Notes: generated by a model from the letters alone, not told the origin. 64,000 bases of DNA from Ruegeria lacuscaerulensis (GCF_013033355.1 NZ_WQDY01000005.1:62001-126000), one strand, 5' to 3'; counted from the first letter of the stretch, positions 9,762-18,172 are shown. Program-made: numbers and translations.

Positions 9762-9774
9762 CGCCGCGAGCTTT
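9743..9774 (-). terminator. Terminator hairpin between convergent cmk and YHS gene
   Basis: The arms AAAGC-C-CGCG and CGCG-A-GCTTT pair with one mismatch. Read on the minus strand, the stem is followed by a TTTTT run, so it best serves the minus-strand YHS gene. It overlaps the end of cmk on the plus strand. Confidence 0.5.
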
Positions 9775-9788
9775 CGCTTGGAGGTGGG

Positions 9789-10268
9789 TTAAAGCTCGCC
9801 GACTGCGACGCTTTTGATCTTTGACCATTTGCCATCAGCGGTTTTTGCCGTGCCGGGTACGTCTTTCAAAAACGCGGCGCGGGTTTCGGCATTCAGGAAC
9901 AGGTACAGCTTGCCGTCGGCGACCAGGTATTGATCCGGATCACCGTCAAATTTCTTGCCAACCGACACCCCGAACGAGCAGAACCCACCATGCTGCGGCA
10001 GATAGGCGGCGGGGTTTGCCTCGAACGCGGCAAGGTTCTCGGCGGTGGTGAAATAGTAGGAGGCACCGTCATAGGTGGCCGAATGGTTGGCAAAACCATC
10101 AACCGGATTGCCGTCATTGACCAGTGCCACCAGATCGACCCCATGTGCGGCCAGAGGAGCGCCCGCCGCCGAGATACCGTTCGAGACGTTGATTTCATCT
10201 GCGGCAAAGGCCGGGGCGGCGATCAGGGGCAGGGTGGCGATCAGAGTGGTCAGAACCAGGGATTTCAT
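9789..10268 (-). CDS. Secreted YHS-domain protein
   Basis: The 159-residue protein has a clear signal peptide (LVLTTLIATLPLIAAPAFA, cleavage before ADE). The mature part carries a YHS-like domain with YYFTTAENLAAFEANPAAYL, PQHGGFCSFGVS and KLYLFLNAETRAAF. YHS domains are small and thought to bind metal. Family members of this secreted type appear repeatedly in marine alphaproteobacteria, but I know of no defined reaction. I chose ATG 10268 because AGGAAA sits 4-5 bases upstream. An upstream in-frame start exists but would spoil the signal peptide. The gene is convergent with cmk and stands alone. Confidence 0.85.
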   Translation of the reverse strand: MKSLVLTTLIATLPLIAAPAFAADEINVSNGISAAGAPLAAHGVDLVALVNDGNPVDGFANHSATYDGASYYFTTAENLAAFEANPAAYLPQHGGFCSFGVSVGKKFDGDPDQYLVADGKLYLFLNAETRAAFLKDVPGTAKTADGKWSKIKSVAVGEL

Positions 10269-10486
10269 TGCGTTTCCTTTCATCATTTAAGCTAGGCGCG
10301 GCCGGATTGCCCGCCGCTGAAACAAACCTAGGCGTCAGGAGTTGAACGGACTATGATTGATGAGCTTGAAAACATTGCAGATCGTCCGATACTCGGATCG
10401 TTTGGAAGGTTCTCCTCACCAAGCTTTGTTTGGCCAGTGTCGTTTGATCCACATATGTTCAATGGGCAACCTGCAGGAGCGATGCG

Positions 10487-11020
10487 ATGATCCGACTAGC
10501 CCTTTTTCTGATAGTTCTGGCCACAGGTCTGGCCGCTCAAGAGGCGCAGGACGCTCCTGAGTTGGAACCGCCCATGACCTATGAGCGGCTAGGAAAAATT
10601 CTGTTCGCTTTGGACCCGGAGGCGCTGCCGCAGGGGCCTGGTTTTCAGCTGACGGTCGGGGATACTCCGGTTCTGGTCATCACGGATGTGAACGCCGATC
10701 GGATGCGGGCCATGGTGTCGATTAGCAGCGCGGCTGATCTGTCACCCGCGGACCTGCAGCGCATGATGCAGGCGAATTTCGACAGTACGCTAGATGCGCG
10801 TTATGCGATCGCCAACGGTACCTTGTGGGCGGCCTATATTCATCCGTTGTCCACGTTGGAAAAAGACCAGCTGATCTCGGGTCTGGCCCAAACGGTTAAC
10901 ATCGCCAAGACATACGGCACCCTCTATTCCGGCGGTGCTGCAGAATTCGGTGGTGGTGACAGTCAGGGCCTACAGCGCGAATTGATTGATGAGCTTTTGA
11001 AGAAAGGCGAAGAGATCTGA
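10487..11020 (+). CDS. Secreted protein of unknown function, possibly YbjN/type III chaperone-like fold
   Basis: The 177-residue protein has a short signal peptide (IRLALFLIVLATGLAAQEA). The mature part begins with MTYERLGKILFALDPEAL and contains TPVLVITDVNADRMRAMVSI and a helical LSPADLQRMMQANFDSTLDARYAI. The alternating helix/strand layout resembles the CesT/YbjN-like fold, which is a tentative impression only. The start at ATG 10487 has AGGAG upstream. The gene lies 137 bases before the halogenase-like gene on the same strand, but an independent promoter and palindrome sit between them, so a shared operon is uncertain. No catalytic motif is seen. Confidence 0.7.
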   Translation: MIRLALFLIVLATGLAAQEAQDAPELEPPMTYERLGKILFALDPEALPQGPGFQLTVGDTPVLVITDVNADRMRAMVSISSAADLSPADLQRMMQANFDSTLDARYAIANGTLWAAYIHPLSTLEKDQLISGLAQTVNIAKTYGTLYSGGAAEFGGGDSQGLQRELIDELLKKGEEI

Positions 11021-11080
11021 GGCAGGCGCAACTATGCGCGTTCTGATGCTTGTCTGACACGCCGTTTTGGCGCGCTCAAC

Positions 11081-11095
11081 GCCTATGTCATAGGC
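11081..11095. promoter_or_regulatory. Perfect 15-bp palindrome upstream of the halogenase gene
   Basis: GCCTATG-T-CATAGGC (7-bp arms, 1-base centre) lies 63 bases before ATG 11158. A -10-like TATAGT is at 11120-11125, so the palindrome sits about 25 bases upstream of the -10, near a possible -35. This is a plausible operator for a dimeric regulator. The regulator is not identifiable. Confidence 0.5.
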
Positions 11096-11157
11096 TCTGG
11101 CCCGGTGCGGGAAAACTGTTATAGTTCCCCAAAATAAAAAGGGGGGAGCAGAGCAGA

Positions 11158-12837
11158 ATGAACAATCGATTGCGCAAAATCACCATTGTGGGTGGCGGTA
11201 CAGCCGGGTGGATGACCGCACTTATCCTTGAGATGGTGTTGTCCCGGACATCGGCGCCAAAAGATCGACCGCGGATATGTCTGATCGAAAGCCCGAATAT
11301 CTCGACTGTGGGTGTGGGCGAAGCAACGGTTCCTCGTATGCCGGTGACGCTCCGGCAGGCTGGAATAGCTGAACGGGATTTCTTTCGCGAAACCAACGCT
11401 TCCTTCAAGCTGGGTGTGAAGTTCTGCAACTGGAACAAGGACGCCAAAGGTAACCGTATCGATTATATGAACCCATTTGCTCATGGCCAAATGCTGGAAG
11501 GGCTTGAAGCGGCCGAGTATTACTTGCGATTTGGCAATGGGGATCGGGATTTCACGCAATCGATCGCTCCGCATGACGATTTGGCCCGTCTCTGCAAAGG
11601 CGCGCGACCGCTGGGCGCACCAGAATTCGAGCAGCGATTTGGCTATGCGTATCATCTGGATGCGGTGAAATTCGCAGGGATGCTGACCAGGGTCTGCACC
11701 AAGCGCGGTGTCGAGCACATTCAGGATGAGGTCCAGTCGGTTGAATTGGACGAACAAGGCAATGTCAGCCACCTGATGTTAGAGCGTAAAGGTCGCCATG
11801 ACATCGAGATGGTTGTGGATTGCACCGGGTTCCGTGGGTTAATCATCAATCAGGCTCTGGGTGAGCCGTTCATGGATTACTCGGACTATCTGCCCAATGA
11901 CCGGGCGATGGCATTGCAGATCGAACATCCTGATCCGGACAAGATCGAGAGTGCAACACGGTCCACGGCCCTGGGGGCCGGTTGGACGTGGCGCGTGCCT
12001 TTGTTTAACCGAGTGGGCACCGGCTATGTGTATTCCTCGGCGCATCGCACGGATGATCAGGCGGCGGACGAGTATCTTGAATGGTTGGGCGACAGCGGCA
12101 AGGGACTGACGCCGCGCGTTATCCCGATGCGCGTTGGGCGGGTGCGAAACGCCTGGGTAAAGAACTGCGTCGCCATCGGCCTGTCTGGCGGTTTCATCGA
12201 ACCGTTGGAGAGCACTGCGATCCACATGATCGACCATGCGATCCGCTGGTTTGCCGAACACCTGCCGACGCGTGATATCGAGCCGTCACTACGCGCGCGC
12301 TACAACCGGCAGATGGACAAGCTCTATGATGAGGTGCTTGAATTCATTTGTCTGCATTACCGGCTGGGCAACCGCACGGATGATCAATATTGGATCGACG
12401 CCCGGACCGAGATGAAAATTCCTGACCGGTTGGCTGAGAACCTTGAGCTTTGGCAGCACCGTTTGCCTATGCAGCACGATGTCGAGTTTGCCACTCTGTT
12501 CGACCATCGCGTTTTCCAAACAGTGTTACTAGGCAAACAGGTCTACGACACCGGCTATGGAACTGGTATTCGCGACCGCGTTCGTCCGTTGAAAAAACCG
12601 ATTTGGTTCCAATGGTGGAAGGGTGCGAAGGTGGATCTGGCTCAGATTCTTAAGTCCATGCCAGATCATAAGACATTGCTACGCGACATTCGCGGTGAAT
12701 TGGAAAAACCGGCCTTCGGTAAGCCGGCAAGGCCGACAGTGGCGATGCCAGGCGTAAAACCGGCGCCTTTGGCCGTCCAGAACATGCCGAACTTTGCTGA
12801 AATTCAAAGCGGCGCAAAGGATTTGCAACTCTTTTAG
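11158..12837 (+). CDS. Flavin-dependent halogenase family protein (tryptophan-halogenase-like)
   Basis: The 559-residue protein belongs to the FADH2-dependent halogenase family (Trp_halogenase). The FAD-binding motif GGGTAGW is at residues 12-18, GVGEATVP at 52-59, and FKLGVKFCNW at 83-92, whose first lysine (Lys84) corresponds to the catalytic Lys79 of PrnA/RebH. The WxWxIP motif appears as WTWRVP (276-281) with Val for Ile. EPLEST (348-353) places Glu351 at the position of PrnA Glu346. Both catalytic residues are therefore present. No flavin reductase, TonB receptor, NRPS or PKS gene is adjacent, so the substrate is unknown. A strong terminator follows. Chlorination versus bromination cannot be told from sequence. 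Confidence 0.9.
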   Translation: MNNRLRKITIVGGGTAGWMTALILEMVLSRTSAPKDRPRICLIESPNISTVGVGEATVPRMPVTLRQAGIAERDFFRETNASFKLGVKFCNWNKDAKGNRIDYMNPFAHGQMLEGLEAAEYYLRFGNGDRDFTQSIAPHDDLARLCKGARPLGAPEFEQRFGYAYHLDAVKFAGMLTRVCTKRGVEHIQDEVQSVELDEQGNVSHLMLERKGRHDIEMVVDCTGFRGLIINQALGEPFMDYSDYLPNDRAMALQIEHPDPDKIESATRSTALGAGWTWRVPLFNRVGTGYVYSSAHRTDDQAADEYLEWLGDSGKGLTPRVIPMRVGRVRNAWVKNCVAIGLSGGFIEPLESTAIHMIDHAIRWFAEHLPTRDIEPSLRARYNRQMDKLYDEVLEFICLHYRLGNRTDDQYWIDARTEMKIPDRLAENLELWQHRLPMQHDVEFATLFDHRVFQTVLLGKQVYDTGYGTGIRDRVRPLKKPIWFQWWKGAKVDLAQILKSMPDHKTLLRDIRGELEKPAFGKPARPTVAMPGVKPAPLAVQNMPNFAEIQSGAKDLQLF

Positions 12838-12879
12838 CAGTACCTTGCGCGGTGCAAAAAAATGTTCAGACCAAACTTG

Positions 12880-12910
12880 GGGGCAGGGCAAAATCCTGCC
12901 CCTTTTCTTT
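12880..12910 (+). terminator. Rho-independent terminator after the halogenase gene
   Basis: GGGGCAGG (12880-12887), 7-base loop, CCTGCCCC (12895-12902), then TTTTCTTT. It is an 8-bp GC-rich stem with a T tract. Confidence 0.85.
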
Positions 12911-12949
12911 GAAGGGGACACTTGTTGGTCGCGATATGGTATGTAATAA

Positions 12950-12966
12950 CATCACAAATTGTGATG
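12950..12966. promoter_or_regulatory. Perfect 17-bp palindrome at the start of the DUF6525 gene
   Basis: CATCACAA-A-TTGTGATG has 8-bp perfect arms and a one-base centre. It lies immediately before the best Shine-Dalgarno (GAGG, 12966-12969) and start (GTG 12976) of the next gene, and overlaps the alternative ATG 12964. It could be an operator or an RNA hairpin that affects initiation. Confidence 0.5.
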
Positions 12967-12975
12967 AGGCCAACG

Positions 12976-13284
12976 GTGCATTTTGAAGATGATACACATT
13001 TTAAGCGTGGGACGGTCAGGCGAAGCGGCCGTAACCTGCGCAGTAATCTGAAACGCCGGCGGCGGTGCACGTGCCCGATGCAGGCATACGACTCGTTGCC
13101 CTCTGAATTACGCGCCTGGCTGGCAGAAGCGTGCTTGCCCTGGAGCCCTTCCTCGGCCCTGAAAATCTGGAATCGTTCGGGTGGATCGGCAAATGCCGCC
13201 GAGGCCTTGTCCCGGCTTGATGCAATCGAGCAGTCCATGTTGAGAAGGGACTCGGTTGTCTGGACGGGCAAAGAATGCGCGTAA
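12976..13284 (+). CDS. DUF6525 family protein
   Basis: This small basic protein of about 102 residues has an Arg-rich N-terminus (RRSGRNLRSNLKRRRR) and the family core MQAYDSLPSELRAWLAEACL followed by PWSPSSALKIW and RLDAIEQSMLRRD. This pattern is common in Rhodobacteraceae and its function is unknown. The basic tail could suggest nucleic-acid binding, which is inference. Starts are ambiguous: GTG 12976 (GAGG at 6 bases, chosen), ATG 12964 (inside the palindrome, no Shine-Dalgarno) and TTG 12922/12925 (AGGGG upstream, but an atypical hydrophobic extension). It ends 24 bases before the rpsA promoter. Confidence 0.7.
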   Translation: MHFEDDTHFKRGTVRRSGRNLRSNLKRRRRCTCPMQAYDSLPSELRAWLAEACLPWSPSSALKIWNRSGGSANAAEALSRLDAIEQSMLRRDSVVWTGKECA

Positions 13285-13307
13285 GCTGGCAATTAAGGGC
13301 TTTGCTC

Positions 13308-13336
13308 TTGCGCATTGTCTGAAATCGGCCTATACG
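13308..13336 (+). promoter_or_regulatory. Sigma-70-type promoter for rpsA
   Basis: TTGCGC (13308-13313), a 17-base spacer and TATACG (13331-13336). Transcription would start near 13343, giving a leader of about 180 bases before rpsA. Confidence 0.6.
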
Positions 13337-13384
13337 CGCGCTGTCTTAACACGGGCGGTCAACGTCCGGATGACGTATCTGAGC

Positions 13385-13412
13385 AGGGCCGGGTTACCTC
13401 GGCCCTTTGTGT
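13385..13412 (+). promoter_or_regulatory. Hairpin in the rpsA leader (attenuator-like)
   Basis: AGGGCCG (13385-13391) pairs with CGGCCCT (13400-13406) around GGTTACCT and is followed by TTGTGTTTGTG. It looks like a weak intrinsic terminator lying between the promoter and rpsA. It could attenuate transcription or take part in S1 autoregulation. Confidence 0.45.
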
Positions 13413-13521
13413 TTGTGTAGTCAGATGCGCACCGGATTACGCTTGCAAGGCACCATGAAACAAGACCGGCGGAGACAACCGCTCGGCCAGAAAAAACACT
13501 TGTAAAGGAAAACACTGCCAC

Positions 13522-15198
13522 ATGGCTGATACATCCATGGAGGAATTCGAAGCCCTCCTGAACGAAAGCTTCGAAATGGACACGCCCGAAGAGGGCTCTG
13601 TTGTCAAAGGCAAGGTTCTGGCGATCGAAGCCGGCCAGGCCATCATCGACGTAGGCTACAAAATGGAAGGCCGCGTTGATCTGAAAGAATTCGCAAATCC
13701 CGGCGAAGCCCCTGAAATCGCTGTTGGTGATGAGGTCGAAGTTTACCTGCGCGCCGCAGAAAACGCCCGTGGCGAAGCCGTTATCTCGCGCGAGATGGCC
13801 CGCCGTGAAGAGGCATGGGACCGTCTGGAAAAAGCATATGCCGACGACCAGCGCGTCGAAGGTGCAATCTTTGGCCGCGTCAAAGGTGGCTTCACCGTCG
13901 ATCTGGGTGGCGCAGTTGCGTTCCTGCCCGGTTCGCAAGTTGACGTGCGCCCCGTGCGCGACGCTGGCCCGCTGATGGGTCTGAAGCAGCCGTTCCAGAT
14001 TCTGAAAATGGACCGCCGCCGTGGCAACATCGTTGTGTCGCGCCGCGCCATCCTGGAAGAATCGCGTGCCGAACAGCGTGCTGAAGTTATCGGCAACCTG
14101 TCCGAAGGTCAGACCGTCGAGGGTGTTGTCAAGAACATCACCGAATACGGTGCATTTGTTGACTTGGGCGGCGTTGACGGCCTGCTGCACGTCACCGACA
14201 TGGCATGGCGCCGTGTGAACCACCCGTCCGAGATCCTGACGATCGGCGAAACCATCAAGGTTCAGGTCATCAAGATCAACAAAGAGACCCACCGCATCAG
14301 CCTGGGCATGAAGCAGCTGCAAGAAGATCCGTGGGATCTGGTTGCTGCGAAATACCCGCTGGGCTCGGTTCATCAGGGTCGCGTCACCAACATCACCGAC
14401 TACGGCGCGTTCGTCGAGCTGGAAGCCGGTGTCGAAGGTCTGGTGCACGTGTCCGAGATGTCCTGGACCAAGAAAAACGTCCACCCCGGCAAGATCGTTT
14501 CGACCAGCCAGGAAGTCGACGTCATGGTTTTGGAAATCGACGGCGCCAAGCGTCGCGTGTCTCTGGGCCTGAAGCAGACTCAGCGCAACCCATGGGAAGT
14601 GTTTGCAGAAACGCACCCCGAGGGCACCGAGGTCGAAGGCGAAGTCAAGAACATCACCGAATTCGGTCTGTTCATTGGCCTCGAAGGCGACATCGACGGC
14701 ATGGTTCACCTGTCGGACCTGTCCTGGGACGAGCGTGGCGAGGATGCGATCCAGAACTACCGCAAAGGCGACATGGTTTCGGCCGTCGTTTCGGAAGTTG
14801 ACGTCGAAAAAGAGCGTATCTCGCTGTCGATCAAAGCCCTGGGCGGTGACAAGTTTGCCGAAGCCGTGGGCGGCGTGAAGCGTGGTTCGGTCATCACCGT
14901 TGAGGTCACCGCGATCGAAGATGGTGGTATCGAGGTGGAATACGAAGGCATGAAGTCCTTCATCCGCCGTTCGGACCTTTCACGTGACCGTGCCGAGCAG
15001 CGCCCCGAGCGTTTCAACACTGGCGACAAGGTCGACGTCCGCGTCACCAACGTCGACAGCAAGACCCGCCGTCTGGGCCTGTCGATCAAAGCACGCGAAA
15101 TCGCCGAAGAGAAAGAGGCCGTGGAACAGTACGGTTCCTCCGACTCGGGCGCGTCGCTGGGCGATATCCTGGGCGCAGCGCTGAAGTCGGGCGACTAA
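13522..15198 (+). CDS. rpsA: 30S ribosomal protein S1
   Basis: S1 binds mRNA and docks it on the 30S subunit. At 558 residues it has six consecutive S1/OB repeats (roughly 20-87, 105-170, 190-258, 275-345, 362-430 and 448-515), visible from recurring elements such as GAFVDLGGVDGLLHVTDMAW and GAFVELEAGVEGLVHVSEMS. ATG 13522 follows AAAGGAAA. Codon use is strongly biased (near-uniform CGC/CGT Arg, CTG Leu), typical of a highly expressed gene. It has its own promoter and leader upstream and a strong terminator downstream. The DUF6525 gene replaces cmk as its upstream neighbour. Confidence 0.98.
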   Translation: MADTSMEEFEALLNESFEMDTPEEGSVVKGKVLAIEAGQAIIDVGYKMEGRVDLKEFANPGEAPEIAVGDEVEVYLRAAENARGEAVISREMARREEAWDRLEKAYADDQRVEGAIFGRVKGGFTVDLGGAVAFLPGSQVDVRPVRDAGPLMGLKQPFQILKMDRRRGNIVVSRRAILEESRAEQRAEVIGNLSEGQTVEGVVKNITEYGAFVDLGGVDGLLHVTDMAWRRVNHPSEILTIGETIKVQVIKINKETHRISLGMKQLQEDPWDLVAAKYPLGSVHQGRVTNITDYGAFVELEAGVEGLVHVSEMSWTKKNVHPGKIVSTSQEVDVMVLEIDGAKRRVSLGLKQTQRNPWEVFAETHPEGTEVEGEVKNITEFGLFIGLEGDIDGMVHLSDLSWDERGEDAIQNYRKGDMVSAVVSEVDVEKERISLSIKALGGDKFAEAVGGVKRGSVITVEVTAIEDGGIEVEYEGMKSFIRRSDLSRDRAEQRPERFNTGDKVDVRVTNVDSKTRRLGLSIKAREIAEEKEAVEQYGSSDSGASLGDILGAALKSGD

Positions 15199-15224
15199 GT
15201 CCGGACCTCAGTCCAAACAGTTTT

Positions 15225-15256
15225 ACGGCCCCGTACAAGAGTGCGGGGCCGTTTTT
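15225..15256 (+). terminator. Rho-independent terminator after rpsA
   Basis: ACGGCCCCG (15225-15233), 10-base loop, CGGGGCCGT (15244-15252), then TTTTG. It is a 9-bp stem with a T run and isolates rpsA from ihfB. Confidence 0.9.
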
Positions 15257-15390
15257 GTTGCGAATCAATATGTTCTGAATTTTGAGCTATATTCACCTGC
15301 TGTTCATGCTTAAGGGGGGCAATTCCCGTGAACGGGCAAAAAATCGCGTGACTTTGAGGCAGAATCAAGGCTCAGCAGACAGAGTCAACG

Positions 15391-15419
15391 TTCCCCCGAA
15401 CTAAGTTTTTTCCTATACT
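15391..15419 (+). promoter_or_regulatory. Candidate promoter for ihfB
   Basis: A good -10 TATACT (15414-15419) lies 17 bases after a weak -35 (TTCCCC, 15391-15396) and 50 bases before ihfB. It follows the rpsA terminator, so ihfB needs its own promoter here. The -35 match is poor. Confidence 0.4.
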
Positions 15420-15468
15420 GTTCAGAATAATAGACATGGTAATCCGGTCGCCTGGGAGGGTAACGCAC

Positions 15469-15753
15469 ATGATCCGTTCAGAACTGATTCAAAAAATCGC
15501 CGACGAGAACCCGCATCTTTACCAACGCGATGTCGAGCGGATCGTGAATACTGTGTTCGAAGAAGTGACCGATGCCATGGCCCGTGGTGATCGGGTTGAA
15601 CTGCGTGGCTTTGGAGCGTTTTCGGTCAAACAGCGCGACGCGCGGGTGGGCCGAAACCCCCGTACTGGCGAGACCGTTCAGGTCGAAGAAAAAAGTGTTC
15701 CGTTTTTCAAGACTGGCAAGTTGCTAAGGGACCGTTTGAACGGTAAAGCCTAA
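15469..15753 (+). CDS. ihfB: Integration host factor subunit beta
   Basis: This 94-residue HU/IHF-family DNA-bending protein pairs with IhfA. The N-terminus is [19 protein letters not shown]. The beta-arm region carries [20 protein letters not shown] with the diagnostic RNPRTGE that inserts into the minor groove. I chose ATG 15469 because GGGAGGG (15454-15460) is 8 bases upstream. An upstream in-frame start would add 11 unrelated residues. It is the first gene of an ihfB-lapA-trpF-trpB run. Confidence 0.96.
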   Translation: MIRSELIQKIADENPHLYQRDVERIVNTVFEEVTDAMARGDRVELRGFGAFSVKQRDARVGRNPRTGETVQVEEKSVPFFKTGKLLRDRLNGKA

Positions 15754-15756
15754 GGC

Positions 15757-16110
15757 ATGATGCGCTACGTTAGATATGCTTTTTTGGCGATCCTCGCGAT
15801 CGTTCTGATCTCGGTTTCGCTGGCCAACCGCGAAGCCGTTGAGCTGACACTGATGCCTCAGGCGATTGCCGATCTGATTGGGTTCAATATCAGCACCTCT
15901 CTGCCCTTGTTCCTTGTGGTTCTGGGCAGCGTTGTTGCGGGCCTGGTTATCGGGTTCCTCTGGGAATGGCTGCGTGAGCATAAGCACCGTGCAGATGCGT
16001 CGGCCAAAACCGGTGAAGTTCGCAAACTTGAACGCGAAGTCAAAAAGCTCAAGAAAAAGCAGAACGAAGGCAAGGATGAGGTCCTCGCCATTCTGGACGA
16101 GGCCAGCTAA
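15757..16110 (+). CDS. LapA-domain membrane protein (DUF1049)
   Basis: The 117-residue protein has two membrane helices (about 5-22 and 45-66) with the family stretch LISVSLANREAVELTLMP, followed by a Lys/Glu-rich cytoplasmic coiled coil (about 78-110). LapA/YciS proteins assist LPS assembly in E. coli together with LapB. The family is placed after ihfB in many proteobacteria, as here, and lies 3 bases after ihfB. The assignment to family is good, but the role in this organism is inferred. Confidence 0.88.
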   Translation: MMRYVRYAFLAILAIVLISVSLANREAVELTLMPQAIADLIGFNISTSLPLFLVVLGSVVAGLVIGFLWEWLREHKHRADASAKTGEVRKLEREVKKLKKKQNEGKDEVLAILDEAS

Positions 16111-16116
16111 GCTAAC

Positions 16117-16767
16117 ATGTCCGATGTAGCGGTCAAAATTTGCGGCCTGACCGCCGCTGACCAAGTGCGCGCCGCAGCGGACGCAGGCGCGCGGTATCTA
16201 GGGTTCAACTTCTTTCCGAAATCACCGCGCTATGTCTCGCCGGAGCAAGCCGCCCAACTAACGGATCACGTCCCTGTCGGTGTGGCAAAAGTGGCCTTGG
16301 TGGTAAACGCATCTGATACGTTGCTGGACAGCATTACCGCAGCTGCCCCGTTCGACATGTTACAGCTACACGGGTCGGAAAGCGTAGAACGTGTGCAAGA
16401 AGTCAAAGCGCGTTACGGTCTGCCCGTCATAAAGGTGGTTGGCGTGGCCGATGCCAAAGACCTGCAAGCAATAGACACCTACAGTGATGTTGCCGACCAG
16501 TTGCTGGTTGATGCCAAGGCCCCTAAAAACGCGGTCTTGCCAGGTGGAAACGGGTTGGCCTTTGATTGGCGTTTGCTGGCTGGGCGTAAATACTGGCGTA
16601 AGCCTTGGATGCTGGCCGGTGGCTTGAACCCCGATAACGTGGCCGAGGCGATCCGGATGACCGGTGCACGTCAGGTGGACGTTGCCTCGGGTGTGGAGAG
16701 CGCGCCGGGTATCAAGGATGCCGATCTGATGCGTGCCTTTATCGCTGCGGCAAACGCGACCGGTTGA
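16117..16767 (+). CDS. trpF: Phosphoribosylanthranilate isomerase
   Basis: TrpF converts phosphoribosylanthranilate to CdRP in tryptophan synthesis. The 216-residue TIM barrel begins [20 protein letters not shown], which contains the catalytic Cys, and includes [14 protein letters not shown] and LQLHG. The C-terminal phosphate-binding part is [10 protein letters not shown] then [14 protein letters not shown]. The gene is 6 bases after lapA and 92 bases before trpB. trpA is not in this operon but lies on the other strand about 5 kb away. Confidence 0.96.
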   Translation: MSDVAVKICGLTAADQVRAAADAGARYLGFNFFPKSPRYVSPEQAAQLTDHVPVGVAKVALVVNASDTLLDSITAAAPFDMLQLHGSESVERVQEVKARYGLPVIKVVGVADAKDLQAIDTYSDVADQLLVDAKAPKNAVLPGGNGLAFDWRLLAGRKYWRKPWMLAGGLNPDNVAEAIRMTGARQVDVASGVESAPGIKDADLMRAFIAAANATG

Positions 16768-16859
16768 CGCGTCTGGCAAAGCATCGAGCGAGTGCGTTTT
16801 GCCATGGCAAATCCCGCCGCTACCTCCTATGAACGAAAGGTAAGATGACGGAGACAGCC

Positions 16860-18107
16860 ATGGCCAACGATCTTTTCAATTCCTTCATGTCCGGTCCCGA
16901 TGAGCAGGGCCGTTTTGGCATCTTCGGCGGACGGTTTGTCAGCGAGACCCTGATGCCGCTGATCCTGTCGCTGGAAGAGGAATACGAGAAGGCCAAAGAC
17001 GATCCGACTTTCTGGGCCGAGATGGATGATCTGTGGGCGAACTATGTGGGCCGCCCCTCGCCGCTGTATTACGCGGAACGTCTGACCGAACACTTGGGCG
17101 GCGCGAAGATTTACCTGAAACGTGATGAGCTGAACCACACCGGTGCGCATAAGATCAACAACGTGCTGGGGCAGATCATTCTGGCGCGCCGTATGGGCAA
17201 GACCCGGATCATCGCCGAGACCGGCGCAGGGCAGCACGGCGTGGCCACAGCCACCGTTTGCGCCAAGTTCGGCCTGAAATGCATCGTCTACATGGGCGCC
17301 CATGATGTGCAGCGTCAGGCCCCCAACGTGTTCCGTATGCGCCTGCTGGGGGCCGAGGTGATTCCGGTCACGTCCGGCCGAGGCACGCTGAAAGACGCGA
17401 TGAACGATGCGCTGCGCGACTGGGTGACCAATGTGCGCGACACGTTCTATTGCATCGGCACCGTGGCCGGGCCGCACCCGTACCCGGCGATGGTCCGCGA
17501 TTTCCAGTCGATCATCGGCAAGGAAGCGAAAGAGCAGATGCAAAAGGCCGAAGGCCGTCTGCCCGACACGATCATTGCCGCCATCGGTGGTGGGTCGAAC
17601 GCGATGGGCCTGTTCTACCCGTTCCTTGACGACAAATCGGTGAATATCATCGGTGTCGAGGCCGGTGGCAAAGGCGTGAACGAGAAGATGGAGCATTGCG
17701 CATCATTGACCGGCGGGCGACCCGGTGTGTTGCACGGCAACCGCACCTATCTGCTGCAAGATGATGATGGGCAGATTCTTGAGGGCTACTCGATCTCTGC
17801 CGGTCTGGACTATCCGGGCATCGGGCCCGAGCATTCCTGGCTGCACGACATCGGCCGCGCGCAATATGTGTCGATCACCGACAAAGAGGCGCTGGAGGCG
17901 TTCCAGCTGTGCTGCGCCACCGAAGGCATCATCCCCGCGCTGGAGCCCAGCCACGCTCTGGCTCACGTTATGAAAATTGCGCCCGAACTTCCGAAGGATC
18001 ATCTGATCTGTATGAACATGTGTGGGCGGGGCGATAAGGACGTGCAGACCGTAGCCAAGTATCTGAACTTTGACATGTCGGATACAGAAGGCCGTAGCGC
18101 CGACTAA
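16860..18107 (+). CDS. trpB: Tryptophan synthase beta chain
   Basis: TrpB makes tryptophan from indole and serine with PLP. The 415-residue protein carries [14 protein letters not shown] with the PLP lysine Lys98, [20 protein letters not shown], the phosphate loop [10 protein letters not shown] and EPSHALAHV. This is the TrpB1 type that pairs with TrpA. I chose ATG 16860 ([14 protein letters not shown] 7 bases upstream). ATG 16845 is an in-frame alternative with AAAGG. A strong terminator follows. Confidence 0.97.
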   Translation: MANDLFNSFMSGPDEQGRFGIFGGRFVSETLMPLILSLEEEYEKAKDDPTFWAEMDDLWANYVGRPSPLYYAERLTEHLGGAKIYLKRDELNHTGAHKINNVLGQIILARRMGKTRIIAETGAGQHGVATATVCAKFGLKCIVYMGAHDVQRQAPNVFRMRLLGAEVIPVTSGRGTLKDAMNDALRDWVTNVRDTFYCIGTVAGPHPYPAMVRDFQSIIGKEAKEQMQKAEGRLPDTIIAAIGGGSNAMGLFYPFLDDKSVNIIGVEAGGKGVNEKMEHCASLTGGRPGVLHGNRTYLLQDDDGQILEGYSISAGLDYPGIGPEHSWLHDIGRAQYVSITDKEALEAFQLCCATEGIIPALEPSHALAHVMKIAPELPKDHLICMNMCGRGDKDVQTVAKYLNFDMSDTEGRSAD

Positions 18108-18126
18108 ACCCGATTTCGAAAACCAG

Positions 18127-18158
18127 AAAAGGCGCGCCTGCTTGAGCGCGCCTTTTTT
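18127..18158 (+). terminator. Rho-independent terminator after trpB
   Basis: GGCGCGC (18131-18137), 8-base loop, GCGCGCC (18146-18152), flanked by AAAA upstream and TTTTTT downstream. It could work on both strands, since the minus-strand DUF2237 gene ends at 18173. Confidence 0.9.
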
Positions 18159-18172
18159 GTCCGACTACCTGC

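Noticed and set aside
11158..12837. Halogenase as part of a classical biosynthetic gene cluster
   Set aside because: No NRPS, PKS, carrier protein, flavin reductase or exporter lies within several kilobases.
12922..12975. TTG 12922 or 12925 as start of the DUF6525 gene
   Set aside because: An AGGGG lies upstream, but the added residues form a hydrophobic stretch unlike the family and would span the palindrome. GTG 12976 has a better-placed GAGG. Not fully excluded.
13330..14709. Long open frame (459 codons) on the minus strand across rpsA
   Set aside because: It is antisense to the six S1 repeats, has no family signature, and arises from the strongly biased codon use of rpsA.
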